NCBI GenBank assembly: GCA_900660155.1
Contig: CABFPE010000538.1
Location: 335,698 to 373,900, forward strand
Length of the DNA: 38,203 nt
Source of the DNA: Hofstenia miamia
Taxonomy: Eukaryota > Xenacoelomorpha > Acoela > Hofsteniidae
Reading direction: 5' to 3'
The notes beneath the pieces were generated by a model. That model saw only the letters and a list, made by a program, of their open reading frames with translations. It did not search any database and was not told the DNA's origin. Positions 23,168 through 35,676 of this stretch are shown here, piece after piece. Positions within the stretch are counted from its first letter, which is position 1; every line of letters begins with the position of its first letter. The position numbers were made by a program, and so were the translations under genes.

Positions 23168-24502
23168 ATGTGTAATGCACTTGTTAACGATATCGTAAAA
23201 ACAACACAAGTAGTTTTTGGCTTAATTCTGTATTCGAGCGAAGCTTTGTCTGTTGCAGTTTTGGCACCCTTCTTTCCTGTAGAAGCAAGAAAATTGGGAT
23301 TATCAAGTTTATTTATTGGTGCAATAATGGCTGCATTTGATTATGCGTTGTTAACATTCACTATTCTATTAATGGGGATTGTAAGCTCCGAAAATCTTAA
23401 GTTATTCTATTTCTTCGGACCAATTATATCTGGTGTTGGCAATATATCTTTTGGAATAGCCTATTATGGTCCACCGTTTTGGATGTTTGGTATCTTGAGC
23501 CTTATCTGTAGACTTTTTTCAGGGTGTGGAGGTGCAATGCATTCGTCAACAGCTTATTCGATGTTATCATATGCTATTCCAAATAACAAAGCAAAAATTA
23601 CGTCATTACTAGAAAGCTCCTATGGTCTGGGACTAATATTAGGTCCTATCATTGGGAGTTTCTTATTCATTATGGGGGGATATGCATTTGTGTTTGTCTT
23701 TCTAGGAGCATTTCAAATTTTAATATGCTTCTGCAATATACCTTTGATTAAGAACACAATGATATCCTCTGAACTGGAAGTTAAAAGTTCAGCAACATTT
23801 TATGCTAAGTATATCTTTAGACCGTATATATTTGCAATTACAATAATCATGGTAATGATTGCAAGTGCAGATGGTATTATGGATACTGTTCTTTCACCAT
23901 ATCTCACTGATAAATTCAACGTTGACTATTCGGTAATTGGCTACATTTTCCTATTTGCTAGTTTGTGTTATACATGTGCTTGCTTTATTGCTGGTTTCTT
24001 TCTTTCAAGAGGTAATGCAGTAGTTCTGTTTATGTCTTCAATCATTTTGGTAACAATTGGCTTCGTAGTTTTATTCATCCCTTATTGCATTCCTTCATTA
24101 GAAAACCCTTATCAGATATCGTTTTCACTTGGAATTTTATCCATTGGGCAAGCATGTTGTTTTGTCCCATCTTATGCTCTTATCGAAGATATTAGTTCTG
24201 AATATGACTTGAATACACTATCCCAAAGACAATTCTTATCAACATTTACAAATATTTTTTCTTATTCACTCGGTGGTGTTTTGGGACCATTGGTATTTGG
24301 TGGATATGTTTATGATACGCTAGGATTTTATATTGCTTCTTTGCATCAAGCAGGGCTTATGACAATCTGCTTCGTTTTAGGCATCGGTGTATTTTGTAGC
24401 CTGAGGCATAGAAAAAAAGCATACTTGTGTTCAGATGTAAATAATGTTGAAAATTCATTGTTAATAAAGAAGCCTGGATTCTCTTTAAAAAGAACAATGT
24501 GA
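23168..24502 (+). CDS. SLC18B1-like MFS vesicular transporter, single exon
   Basis: 444 residues from the first in-frame ATG. The frame stays open back to a TTG at 23102 and a stop at 23084, with no earlier ATG. It is a hydrophobic major-facilitator protein with about twelve membrane segments. It matches the SLC18B1 pattern along its length: TM1 leading into VLAPFFPVEARKLG (31-44), ICRLFSGCGGAMHSS (113-127), AIPNNKAKITSLLESSYGLG (136-155) and ILGPIIG (157-163, motif C type). In the second half are TVLSPYLTDKFNV (240-252) and GGVLGPLVFGGYVYDTLGF (369-387). Vertebrate SLC18B1 is a proton-driven vesicular polyamine transporter, and a similar amine/polyamine role in organelle membranes is inferred. 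The cytosolic C-terminus has ENSLLI (428-433), fitting a [DE]xxxL[LI] endosomal sorting signal. Being intronless, it may descend from a retrocopy, but the frame is intact. A short 5' coding exon cannot be ruled out. Confidence 0.88.
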   Translation: MCNALVNDIVKTTQVVFGLILYSSEALSVAVLAPFFPVEARKLGLSSLFIGAIMAAFDYALLTFTILLMGIVSSENLKLFYFFGPIISGVGNISFGIAYYGPPFWMFGILSLICRLFSGCGGAMHSSTAYSMLSYAIPNNKAKITSLLESSYGLGLILGPIIGSFLFIMGGYAFVFVFLGAFQILICFCNIPLIKNTMISSELEVKSSATFYAKYIFRPYIFAITIIMVMIASADGIMDTVLSPYLTDKFNVDYSVIGYIFLFASLCYTCACFIAGFFLSRGNAVVLFMSSIILVTIGFVVLFIPYCIPSLENPYQISFSLGILSIGQACCFVPSYALIEDISSEYDLNTLSQRQFLSTFTNIFSYSLGGVLGPLVFGGYVYDTLGFYIASLHQAGLMTICFVLGIGVFCSLRHRKKAYLCSDVNNVENSLLIKKPGFSLKRTM

Positions 24503-24533
24503 ACATTCTATGTGTTTAGTAAATATGAATGTA

Positions 24534-24539
24534 AATAAA
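24534..24539 (+). terminator. polyadenylation signal of the transporter gene
   Basis: AATAAA, 32 bases past the TGA stop, followed by T/G-containing sequence. It supports this as the true 3' end of the transporter transcript. Confidence 0.6.
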
Positions 24540-25761
24540 TATGTATAAACAAGTGAATTCATTTGTGGAAATGTACTAAATAGGGCAATACAATACTTAC
24601 CAATTCAATCTAAAAATAGAAATATCCTATCATTATTTAGACTCACTGCGCGAAACTTGAATTTATGGCTAGATGATTAAATCTTCGGCTAAGCATCGCT
24701 TAGGATATTCCATCGAATGTAGATTTCCTTTTTAATCTAAAAAAGGCTTGGTACCTACTAGACTAGAATATGTCATATGAATTGTTTGTTTAGCTATATT
24801 AAGGATTGGCATTTGTTAGTTTTGTTTTAAAACATAAGCAAATCGCGATTCTATAATTTTTGTTTTCATAGGAAACAAGAAATTTAGAAAAAATCAATGT
24901 TCAATTTAATAATATATGACGGTTACCATTTGTACGCAATAGAAAAGTTGCCAAGCACCTAGTCTATCATCATTTACATAGTTTTCCATAAGCACCAGAA
25001 ACTATTGGAAAATTATATAGATTAAAAACACAGACATAAGTGGCTAATTCTATTTTTTTCTTAAATATTAGAACAAAGAAGTGATGAAACAATGTGGAAT
25101 AGTATTGAAAATGTGAAGCAATTTTAAATAAATTACAAAAAATGATGATTTCGAGGTGATACGAAGATCGTCTACCATATCAATTAATATTTTTATATAG
25201 AATTTCTGTAGTGTTCTATTACATAATGCATTAAAATTGGCAAGAATCTGTGACAGAGAGTTCAAAAGTTTTTAGAATTTAAGTGAAACCGGCAAACATA
25301 AATTCCCATCCATAATATATTTTTGGGATTAATGGCATATCACCTGACCTGAGCTCATTTTCATACGACATCCTACTTTGAGTACATTTTGTTGTAGCAA
25401 AATTTTACACGTCTCGAAGATAAATTTTTGTCATTTATTGTGGCCCTGCTGATTATGATTTTGTTTTTAGCCTGTCCATATTTACGTTTTAAATTATTAT
25501 TAGGAAATTGTATTTGGCAAGCACCTGTTGTTAAATTTGCATTATGCTTTCTCAGAAAATAGTATCCAATATAAAATTATGCTTTTGAGCGATATCTTGC
25601 AGAAAGTCAAATTTCGAAAATTTAATTTTGCTATATATTAAAAGTTTGTCAATAAAACACTTGCAATTGCCATAAGTTCTTGAAGCGTCGAGCAGAAATA
25701 ATTAATGATTCATATATGTTTAAATTACCAATCAAAATGTAGCAGAGAAACTATTTGAAAA
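24540..25761. other. intergenic between transporter and GTPase
   Basis: No gene seen. Presumed to hold the GTPase promoter and 5' untranslated region. The minimal upstream reading frame ATG-TAG lies at 25737-25742, 19 bases before the GTPase start codon. Confidence 0.5.
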
Positions 25762-25917
25762 ATGACTGCAAAGCCTTCAGTCGGTGTCAAATTTATAGTA
25801 ATTGGCAGTGAAGGTGTAGGAAAAACCAGTTTCATTAAACGAGTTGTTCGTGGAAATTTCATTTCTACAGATTGCAATACGTTGAAAAAGACATATTCTG
25901 GTGAAGCCATTGTAAAG
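25762..25917 (+). CDS. Rab-like small GTPase, exon 1
   Basis: 52 codons from ATG to a phase-0 donor (AAG then GTAACT at 25918). The protein starts MTAKPSVGVKFIVIGSEGVG. It contains the P-loop GSEGVGKTS (15-23), the helix after it (FIKRVVRGNF), and a switch I/G2-like KTYSGEAIVK (43-52) in place of the usual T-I-G-V-D-F. The spacing and the IGxxGVGKTSxIKR style resemble Rab32/38-type GTPases, which act in traffic to lysosome-related organelles. Without splicing the frame would run only 24 more codons into AT-rich intron. Exon 2 at 35759 begins in the same phase and supplies the next strand. An ATG-TAG minimal upstream frame 19 bases before the start could damp translation if it is in the mRNA. 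Confidence 0.8.
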
Positions 25918-26007
25918 GTAACTAAACATATTTTTCATACTAATAAAATTTTTACAATAGAAAAATATTTTAATGGAAATATACCCTAAATTCTTAAAAT
26001 GCATAAG

Positions 26008-26009
<2 letters not shown>

Positions 26010-26041
<32 letters not shown>

Positions 26042-26060
26042 ATATATGTATATATATATA
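26010..26060. repeat. (TA)n microsatellite in the GTPase intron
   Basis: TA tract with one CTATATATG interruption, 92 bases after the donor site. Confidence 0.9.
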
Positions 26061-27063
26061 CTGAGCACAAATTACTATTTTACCACTTAAGGTGAAAATT
26101 TATTTAGTAATATCATTAAGAAAAAAATACTTAAAAAATACATACAATGATACAACTATATCTATTAAAACCAAAATTTCATGTAGCGCATTTTTACCGT
26201 CACTCTTCAAACTAAGCTAAGTTAATGTTATATGCATTTTACATATACATATGTATAAATTATTAAAATAATTTTGAAATAGGAATTAACGTATAAAGTA
26301 ACAGTATAAAAAGTTGTTTTTCTAGAGCAAATTTGATCGTTTTCAATGAGAATGATGAAGCTTTTCAACAAACTAATTAGGAACTTGCTAAAATTTACTC
26401 TCCAGAGTTTTCCGTAATTTTTGTATTCGACTTGTGGGCAAAGGGTGTTATCTCATATATAAAGCGGTAAACTTTTTGTAGGCCAACCCAACCGGCTAAT
26501 GAATGCTGTCAACTTAATTCGATAGCAGATTGAACTGTTATATTGGATGCAATGGTGCAATAGTTTTTCACCTGCTTGAGCAATGATTTTTAAATTACAA
26601 GTATATAATTGTCATGGAGTAAAATACAAAAACGAACATAAATAAAGAACCAATAAAGACATATATTGAAACTATAGGATATCAACTTTACCATTGATGT
26701 GATGTCGAATTGACATAGCGTGTCTACTTATTGAAGCATATAGATATAGTATACTTTCTATAAAAATGCTAACTTCTTACTTTCTTCAAGGGTATTTTTC
26801 TGATTTTCTTTACAGCAGGTTAATCTTTTCGAAATATCACTTTTAGATGGAAGGTGTTGTGAATCAGTTAAATGGGTTAATTGTGTTTTTAATATCGTTC
26901 CCAGTTTCTGTAGACCACTTTGGAGATCATTTTTGGGCATGTTGTGCAAAGTAAGCATAGAGCACCTTTCCAATGACTTTGATTATGGCCTTGATTCCCT
27001 TAGTCTACCAATTGGCCATGTTTCTTATACGTTCTTACATTGCGACTAACTTGATGTTTCCAT

Positions 27064-27223
27064 CAGTGGGGGCACAAGCGAGGGAGGAGGGGGCAGTTGC
27101 CCCTTCTAAAATAATATTTCAGAAAAATCCTCCCTAAATTAGTACTTTTATTTAGTTAGTATGTTGGGCAAGATATGTACCTTGCCCCCTCCCCCCTAAC
27201 GGAAATGCATTCCGTCACCACTG
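27064..27223. mobile_element. 160-bp hAT MITE with perfect target duplication
   Basis: The left end is CAGTGGGGGCAC and the right end read inward is CAGTGGTGACGG, sharing the hAT CAGTGG start. The octamer GTTTCCAT flanks both sides exactly (27056-27063 and 27224-27231). Subterminal sequence is rich in GGGGGCA/TGCCCCC. There is no coding capacity. It inserted into the first intron of the Rab-like gene and the flanks have not decayed, so it is fairly young. Confidence 0.82.
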
Positions 27224-27330
27224 GTTTCCATTAACATGTCATATGAATTCGGTGTATGGATATGACCATTGAAGTATTTCGTGATCACCTTCTTTCATTG
27301 AAATGTTTATCTTTTCTCCCATTTTCGCAG

Positions 27331-27462
27331 GCACAATATGAACAGCGGTTCAAAGCTGAATTTAAATATCAACAAAGTGTAATCAGCTTCCGAATGATGC
27401 CAGTTAGTGAAAACTTATTTACATGTCATCGTTCGCTAAATGTTGTCAGACAAATATTGTAA
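27331..27462 (+). CDS. possible alternative terminal exon of the GTPase gene
   Basis: A strong acceptor with a long pyrimidine tract (TCTTTTCTCCCATTTTCGCAG, ending at 27330) precedes 43 sense codons and TAA, in phase 0 with exon 1. The peptide begins AQYEQRFKAEFKYQQSVISF and has no GTPase motif. Joining it to exon 1 would give a truncated protein of about 95 residues lacking G3-G5. It could be a regulated poison-type exon, an exon of something else, or a cryptic site. No poly(A) signal was seen nearby. Confidence 0.2.
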   Translation, partial: AQYEQRFKAEFKYQQSVISFRMMPVSENLFTCHRSLNVVRQIL

Positions 27463-27466
27463 ATTT

Positions 27467-27483
27467 TATATATATATATATTC

Positions 27484-27514
<31 letters not shown>

Positions 27515-27533
27515 TATATGCATTTATATAATG

Positions 27534-27571
<38 letters not shown>
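27467..27571. repeat. (TA)n microsatellite
   Basis: Compound TA tract with ATTCATATA, TGTATA and TGCATTTATATAATG interruptions, within the GTPase intron. Confidence 0.9.
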
Positions 27572-27576
<5 letters not shown>

Positions 27577-30500
27577 TTTTGATCAATTTGCAATCATAGA
27601 CCTCCTTTAAATCACATAGATGCTCCTCATTTGCATAAATAACATAAGTGCTAGTTATTTCTGACCAACAACCACTGAAATGGATCAAAATTTATGTGCA
27701 TTTCCTATTCCACATCACAGTTAATACAATTTATATTATACGAAATTGTAATAATCACTTTACCCCAGTTCAACCCATCAAATCTATGTAATAAATCAAT
27801 TTCTTTGAATATATTTTAATATGTTTTGATAGATTAAAAGAAATTTTAGTGTTTTCTCCAAGTTTTATAATTGGGAAATTTTGAAAAAATATATAGGCTG
27901 AGCAAATGGAAATATTTTTAACAATTAAGAACTAAGATTTTTGCAGTAAGCTGTTACGCAAGGAATAAATAGCTAATAAATAGGCTTAAAAACATTGATG
28001 TACTGTCACACTTTATGCTTGATTAACACTTAGCAAAAGAGTAAGTAAATTTAGAATTTTTAGAAATGCTAATTTAAGAAAATGCATGCTTGAAAACTAT
28101 GTTAAATGACGCACGCATTGCAACACCGATAGGCGAAATGCAGTCATCCAATAAATGACATACAAAAAATTATAATTTGCACATGGCAAGCTAATAATAT
28201 CAGTTCATTGTTGCATAAAAATTACCTATTAAGCTAATTCAACAGATTGTTCGTCTGTATTGCAAGAAAATTCTCGTCAAAACGTTACGTTTTGCTTGTT
28301 TACCAAGGTACAACAATATATTTAAAAATGGATCTTATCTTGAATTATTTAATTGAAATGATAAACCGATATTCCTATTGCTAAGTAACCGTTTCTTTTT
28401 ATTCATGACCACTCGTACTTAATACACAAATTTTGTGGACTCAAATGAAATGGATGTAAAATGCCTTATTTTGTCGAAAACAACTACCAGTTATATAAAA
28501 TTCCAACAATTAAAAATGAACATTTTGTAAACAATGACGTAGCTAGGAAGACATTTAAATGAAAATGACGTAAATTCGAATGACAAATTTTAATTAGCTT
28601 TACGAAATTATTCGACTATAAATCCTACATTGAAGTTAAAGTTAGCATTACGATTTTGTTTGACTTTCAAATACGTTAATTTGAATATGAAACAATATTT
28701 ACTCAATACTTTACAATTTGAAATGCTGCAAATTGTAATTACACTCATTAATGCTGATTTTGCACTATCAAAAAAGCAAGTGAATTTAAAAATAAGAGTA
28801 CTGATTTGAGCAGTAGTGCGCAGTGTGGAACTTTGTTCCTATTAAATAAATAAGTGGCATAACGCACAAAAATCCTTAAAAATGGTATTAAAATCATAGA
28901 TAAAATTGATAACGCTGAGATATATGCACCTAAAAGTAAAGTGCATATGAAAATCAATAAGTGATGGCATTACCTGATTCAACGTAAACAGAACAAGAAA
29001 TTAAGTTTTTCAGGCCCACTTCAGGGGTAGTGCTTTGGGAAGTGTAAATCAACATTCTAAAAGTGCCACGTTATTTTGATTTTGTTATCTCAAAGTATAT
29101 TTTTACTTCTTTTCTTGGCAATAAATGTGTTAAAAAATAACATAAAAATAGGTAAACAGGGTTGAAATACGTCTATGCACGTAAATCTCTATTCAGCAAG
29201 GCTGATTTTTACTGGTTACTGCCATAGACGAAAATTGCCAATAAATTTTGAGGTACAAACATTTCTGGATTTTAATAAAAAATTTCGAGACAAATTGCAT
29301 TTTGATTAGTATTAAATTTCATTGATGATGCATTACATATTCGATAAGATATTGCATAGTGCTTTATTGAATGATATTGCTTGCTATGCTAAGATAATTA
29401 GACGTCATGCATTAACAAAACTGTATTATTAATAGTTTATTAAAATATATAAATGGAAATTTGTATCAATTAATCACCGGCCTAGGCAAGATTTCTTATT
29501 GGGGTGGTCTGTTTCAAAAAATTTTTTAATTAATAAGCACTTAAAGCAAATCGAATTTAAAAGAAGAACACTGATATATTTTGATATTATTTATAATACA
29601 CACTGTTTATAAACAAAATTTTGGAATATAATGACTATTTTATGAATTTCAATTTGTGCAAAGAGATCAATAACCGCATCAGGTGTTGGTTAATTAGCTT
29701 TGTGAGTCTATATTGGAATAATTTTATGTTGAAATAATTTTATACTTCTACAAGACTTGTAGCAGGTTGAGAAAATGTATTGACAAGCTCCAATGTAATT
29801 TGAGCAGCAAAAATTATTCTAAAATGAATCTTGCTTGTTGCTCGGACTCCAGTTTAAGTACTTCCTACTACTTGAAATAATATTGCTAATTTTGAAAACC
29901 TTGTCGCGTCAGATCTAATGCTGCCACAGTTTTTTTTGTTCTTTTTTTTATTTTCACTTTTTAACCATTTTGTGATACTGAAGCTTTCTACACAACTTCA
30001 GGGTCACAGAAAACATGTATTGGGAGAAGGTGACATGTGTATTTACGAGTAATATTTTATGGGAATTGCTGAACAAAATTCAGTTCTTACAATTAGATAG
30101 CAAGCTTTCACAAATTTCCATTATTTTAACAGATAATACACGCCCAATTGCTTTTCCAATAATATTCTTAACAATAACATTTGAAATATGAAGTATCAGA
30201 TTTATTTGTTGATTGATTACCATTATGCGCACCTGGCTTAGTTATAAGACTCTGTCCTGGACGGCTTTCAGACAGCTTATCTGGTTGAAGTACGATTAAA
30301 AGATGTGGCTTGAATCAGGGAGGGATGATATTATGCGCAGTTCAACAACTCTCTCAACTTAATAACTTGAAAACGAAGATCATTGTGATATATGAGTTAT
30401 TAAAATGATAATAATCAAATTATTATAAGAATAATTTATGCAAAATTGCAGCACTGAGTTATTATTACATGGAAGCTAGTAAAGCTACATTGACTTTATG

Positions 30501-30755
30501 CGTTTTTATGTTGCTACTAAGAACTGTAAAATATAAGAAATATTTTATTGATACAAAATTATAATTACAATCATTCAAAATTATCTACACATTTACAAAA
30601 TCCAATTATTTAGTTACTATTAACACTAAATTTATAAAATTAATCATGGATTCAAAAATATTCGATTCATATTTACTGTTTAAAATGATTAAGAAAAACT
30701 ATCCACAAATTCACACAATTAACATAATTCGATTTACGGCATTCTTTATTTCGAT

Positions 30756-30965
30756 CTAGTGATGAGGATCTAGAGATCTTGCTAGGATTATATTAGCATT
30801 GCCTCGTATTAGCTCAATTGAAAGAGATTGTAAAAATAAAAAAGGAACAGTAGTCAAATCTTTATTTTGAATTTTCCGCGATTCAGCAAGGAGGGCCAGC
30901 TTCCCAAAAGTCTTAATTGAGGTAGCTGAGAAGCCCCCTAGTGTTTCTAAGGCCAAAGGCACAAA
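30756..30965 (-). pseudogene. C-terminal relic of a LINE-type polyprotein
   Basis: The minus frame begins PLALETLGGFSATSIKTFGK, followed by a segment with FLFLQSLSIELIRGNANIIL and a stop. The pattern F-x-P-L-A-x-E-T-x-G and then F-L-x-Q-x-L-S-I-x-L-x-R-x-N is a recurrent ending of reverse-transcriptase polyproteins in invertebrate retroelements. Upstream sequence (30970-31200) is too decayed to read. The assignment rests on remembered family texture and is tentative. Confidence 0.4.
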
Positions 30966-33900
30966 TGATTTTCAATCTAATCAATGAAAAATATTCAATT
31001 TTAATTTGTTATGCGCAAAATTTTTAGTGCATTGTTGATGAATATGTGCTAGGACCTTCTCAGCAATATTAATCGTATTCACAAGGATCAGTTTAACAAA
31101 TTGCAATTTTGTTAACGTTGTCTAATACCGTTTTGTATGCTTTTCGATAGTGGATATTTAAAGTTCAAAGAAAAACAAAGTTATATTGCAATTACAATCT
31201 TGTTTATGCGGCAGAACTTTAATCTTCCATCCCACGACTTCTGTGTGACTTGCTCATGGAATTATATTTTTTTCAACGCATTTTTTAATTTTCAAATCAC
31301 TTGAATGCATCGTAATGCAAAATTAGCAAGCACTTTAAATATTTGTCGAGCTATGTAATCAAATCAACGATTTCTAATCACGACACATTAATCGCACTCC
31401 CCTACTTGTATATCTTTACGTACATCTTTTGATGTTGATGCTGCAATTGCAGTCAATAAATAACTACAGTAAAAGAAGAACACTAGAAAAGAAATTTTGC
31501 AAGTGAATTTAATCAAACAATCTCTTTTATATCCATAATTTTTCCATTGACTTTGGTATTTTCTGCAAGACAAAATTTGGTACACTTATTTGAAAGCATG
31601 ATGCATTTGAAAGCTTATTTTTTCAGCAAACAAGCAGGACGGCAAAATTTAGAAAAGGTGGGCAACAAATGAGAAAAAATGATACAATGTAATTTTGTGT
31701 CTAGCCATTATATAATTGAATCTAGTTCACAAGTTGGATGCGTACCACCCTCTTTATGGGTTTTTTTGTAACTGCGATTAAAAAGGTCATCATTTCATGT
31801 TATATGCCCTTTTTGGGAGATTGGGATGACTTTAGCCATTCTGGTCTCCCCTTGGCTACACCCATGCAAATAATACTAAATGCATGCTTAATTAATGGGA
31901 GCCTAGTTATAGGTGCCTTGAATTTTTTAAAGCACGAAGTATTTTGACTATTTTAACTAAGCTAATTGTTATAAGGAACACTACACATACGAGCATGCAC
32001 TAGATTTGTTTTGACATTTAGCAAATATGGAAAGAGCCTATTCTGGTTTAAATGTTAATGCTAATTTATTCAAATCCTTTGAATAAAATTCCTTTGAAAT
32101 TCAATTTAATGAGTGAATTTTAATTTCAAATAATTGAATTAATTTCTGAGTTGGGAGTACATTTATAATATACATGTACAACTTTATGCATATTCATCCA
32201 CTTCTGCCAATTAATCTATTCTAATAGCACTTTTTCAAATGATACCTCAGTTAAATGCGTTTATTTTATCTTTGGTGTGTTAGTTACTAAATTGGTTGCG
32301 TTAAATTATTAAATACTAACATTATATTAGTAGTATTTGAAGAAAAATATTTGGCAAGATACCCCATCTTGAAACTATGATAAATTTTCCTTGTGTTCAC
32401 ATTTTCAGTCACTAAGGTTTTCTATATCATAACAAATACCAAATCCTCTTTCCAAGAATTTATTTTTTCTTTAGATATCCTAAAATATTTATTAAACGAT
32501 TTGTAGTTCCTATTTCAACTATACATTATTAATTATTCATTTGTACTTTAAAGAAATTCTCTAAGATGCAATCTTTACAAAAACATGTTCAATTAAGAAG
32601 TTGAAAGCGTCTGTGCATCTAAAATTAAAGGAAAGTCAACATTCATGCTCATCACCAAGAACAAAATCACAAACCAATAAGATTTTTAACCACCAATATA
32701 TCAAATTCACAAATATTTGGACCATGATGCAGAATTTTAAATTCTTATCAGAGTACTATTGCTACATTTTTATAAACACCAACTCACAACTGATGCCATA
32801 AAAGACCAATTTAAAAAATATTACGCCTATGAACTTTTAAATTCCATCAATATTTATCAGCGATAGATATTCATTATTTTTAATCGTTAAAATAATTCTT
32901 CTGACCCATCGATTTTTGAATATTTGAAATATCATTTTCTGAAGGTCGTTTTAAGTTAGTTTGGGTTGATCTGTTTGCTATTCTGATGAAGAACAATAGT
33001 ATCTGCGATTTACACTTCTCACTATAGATAACGTACATTTATAATAATGAAAGTAACATTTTTTTGCAAAGTGTAGGATATTTTTAGTGGGAATTCCCAA
33101 ATGTTGGAGACGAAGTATCTCCCTTCCTTAATGTCTCTGGATGCCAATTTGCACTTAGCCCCAAACCCCCATTTTTCTTATAAACATACCCATTGCAAAT
33201 TATAACCGCCCAAAAATTGTCTTTCCCTCAGATGTTTTGTGTATAATATTCACTGTGTTTATTGTGCAAAATTGCAACAAAGTTTAAAAATAAAAATTAA
33301 AGCTCTATTTTTTAAATATGTTATAGCACAATACAAAATTGCACTTAATCTAACTATTTTAAGAAAGCAATAGTTCTAAGAAATACAATTTCAAATGTTT
33401 TTCCATTTAAACCGTTGAATATGTTTTCCATAAAACAGTTTTGTATTAGGGTTACATTAAAATTGGCAAGATAATGATGATTATACAAATTTGCTTGCAA
33501 TGAAACTTCATAGCTGATCTTGCAACGGCCCAATATTAATATCGTTCAAAAACTTCATCAATACTTGATGTAAAATTTTCTTCATCAGCAAGAGTTGATT
33601 TGATTTCAATGCTTGACTAGCTGAAATTCCCAAACATTTCAGTCTCCCATTCATTAATGTATCGGAGGAGAAATTTATCTTATACTATTTTGTTTCAGGG
33701 GTGTCTGTGAACACGATGAAGCTTCTTTCCTTCTCTGCAATTCTAAATGATGCAAGGTTATCAAATGCAAGAGGCTAGAACTTTAAGAAACGAAAAGCAT
33801 CTCTCACCATGTATGAAAACTGAGATTATGATAATGTTTATTTTACTAAATGCTAAAATTACGGGTAGTATTCATATGGTCTTTCTAGTCTCTTTCCTCA

Positions 33901-34639
33901 ATTTCATGGTGTGGGTTTGCCCTGGGTCAGATTATCGAGTTGAAACGAATTCCCAAAAATAATTTCTATAGACAAAATTATGTAACATTTCAAAATTATA
34001 AATTGAAAATCACATTTAAATTTAATATTGTAATTCAATTTAATTAATGCAATTTTGACAAATTTTGAATTACTTTACGAAGTTAGACAGCCAATTTCCT
34101 GCAGCAATATTTTTGGTCTTCATCAGTTTTGTTTATGACTGCAAAGCAAAGGATATTTTTTTAATTAACTTGACATATGAAGTTATTAAAGAGTGCAAAG
34201 TAAAACTTCAGTTTTCCTTAACTGTGATTCGTTAACTTTCGCATCATTCTAAAAATACGAAGCCAACTGTAATACAAAAAAATCTCTCTGAGAAACTAAT
34301 TAGTGCATTCTAGTCAACTAATTCACACTTTTCTTTTTTTCAAATTGAAGCTCTAAAACATGTCTGTTTTCACGAAAACAAGAAATTTAACAAATGATTG
34401 TTTTTGTTAATGTAAAACATCATTTGTTAACAATGTTGTTTACGGTTGAATTTTCATTTGTTAACGCAATGAATTTCGGCAACTTCCCTAAAAAACAGTT
34501 TTCATTCTGCAACAATAAATTATAAAAACTCCGTTGTAAGATACATTTCACATCACTATCAATATGGATATTTGAAATTTCAGGGGAATATTTTCTATTA
34601 TACTAGTTTAAATTGACATAAGGATATACTTAACAACCA

Positions 34640-35477
34640 TTACAATTTATCTGCACATGTAAGTAAAACGTGTTATTTATTGAGGTCCGGAGATCTCGCT
34701 GGCCAGTTTGGCAGAAGTATAACTCCTTCGCTTTCAATAAATTCCACAACTTCCTTTGACTTATGACAAGGTGCGTTGTCTTGCTGCAGAAAGTGATCTT
34801 GATCCAGCAGTGGTAGTACATGAGTCTACAAGATGTCAATATATTGTTTTCCATCCATCGCTTAATCTAACTTTCCCAGAACTCCATATTGCTCAAGCAC
34901 CATAACTGATTTTTGTTTACCAGGGTTATTTGTAGCCAAGTATCGTGGCTTGAATCGACATATTTAACCCTTAGGTCTTCTGACAATTTTCACTCGTCCC
35001 GATTAAAATTGTATGCAACTTTCATCAAAAAATACAACATTGCACCAGTCTTTTTCAGAGTTGTAAATTTTTTCACGACTCCAGGATCATCTAGATTTGA
35101 TGTGATGCGAATTTAGGAGAGTTTTTTTTGCAGCTGTGTCTCCCAAATAAACCATATTTCCGTGAAATCCGGCGGATGCTTCCTAGTGAATACTTCTGAT
35201 CATCACACTAACTATTTCTCAATTCTCTGGGTGTCATTTTTGGACAAATTACTGATATCCTTCGTAATAAAGATCTAGATCTTTCTGTGGACTTTGGCGG
35301 ACGCCTTTCTGGCTATACTCGTTCAATTCGGCCTTCAGTTTTAAAAGCAGCTATAATGCACCTGGCAGTAAATCTTGAGATCATTAAATGTTATGATATT
35401 TCTTTTTGAGACAGTCCAAATTTTAATTTTTGGATCGCCTGTTTCCTGACATGATTTGGCGTAGGTTTATGTCCCAT
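34640..35477 (-). pseudogene. Tc1-like transposase relic
   Basis: The minus strand starts MGHKPTPNHVRKQAIQKLKF at 35477 and reads on into SQKEIS, a helix-turn-helix start of a Tc1-type transposase. Broken frames follow, and near 34660-34800 the catalytic block reads FLQQDNAPCHKSKEVVEFIE and then LPNWPARSPDLNK. The coding similarity stops there, just before the usual PIENLW block, so the third catalytic residue is lost. Numerous stops and frameshifts are present. No terminal inverted repeats were found at either side. It lies antisense in the GTPase intron. Confidence 0.8.
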
Positions 35478-35652
35478 GTTTTCAAGAGTAAGCAGATTTT
35501 GCTGTTAGTCTTATTTGAATAAGAGAGATAATGAATTCAACAAAACTAAATTGATTAACTCTCGACAATTTAGGGTGGGTATATCATGATTTGTTATTAT
35601 AATGTTTAAATGCATTTACAATGTTAGATGTGCGACCTTTATGTTCAAGATT

Positions 35653-35676
35653 GTATTTATTTATTTATTTATTATA
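35653..35676. repeat. (TTTA)n microsatellite
   Basis: About six ATTT units, 80 bases before the acceptor of GTPase exon 2. Confidence 0.85.

Noticed and set aside
25918..25989. Continuation of GTPase exon 1 to the stop at 25987
   Set aside because: The sequence becomes AT-rich and non-conserved right after a good donor, and exon 2 at 35759 continues the GTPase fold in phase.
26758..26973. Minus-strand 71-codon frame with a GTAAGA donor near its end
   Set aside because: A stop lies just upstream with no usable acceptor, and the apparent start is TTG. Too little to list as an exon.
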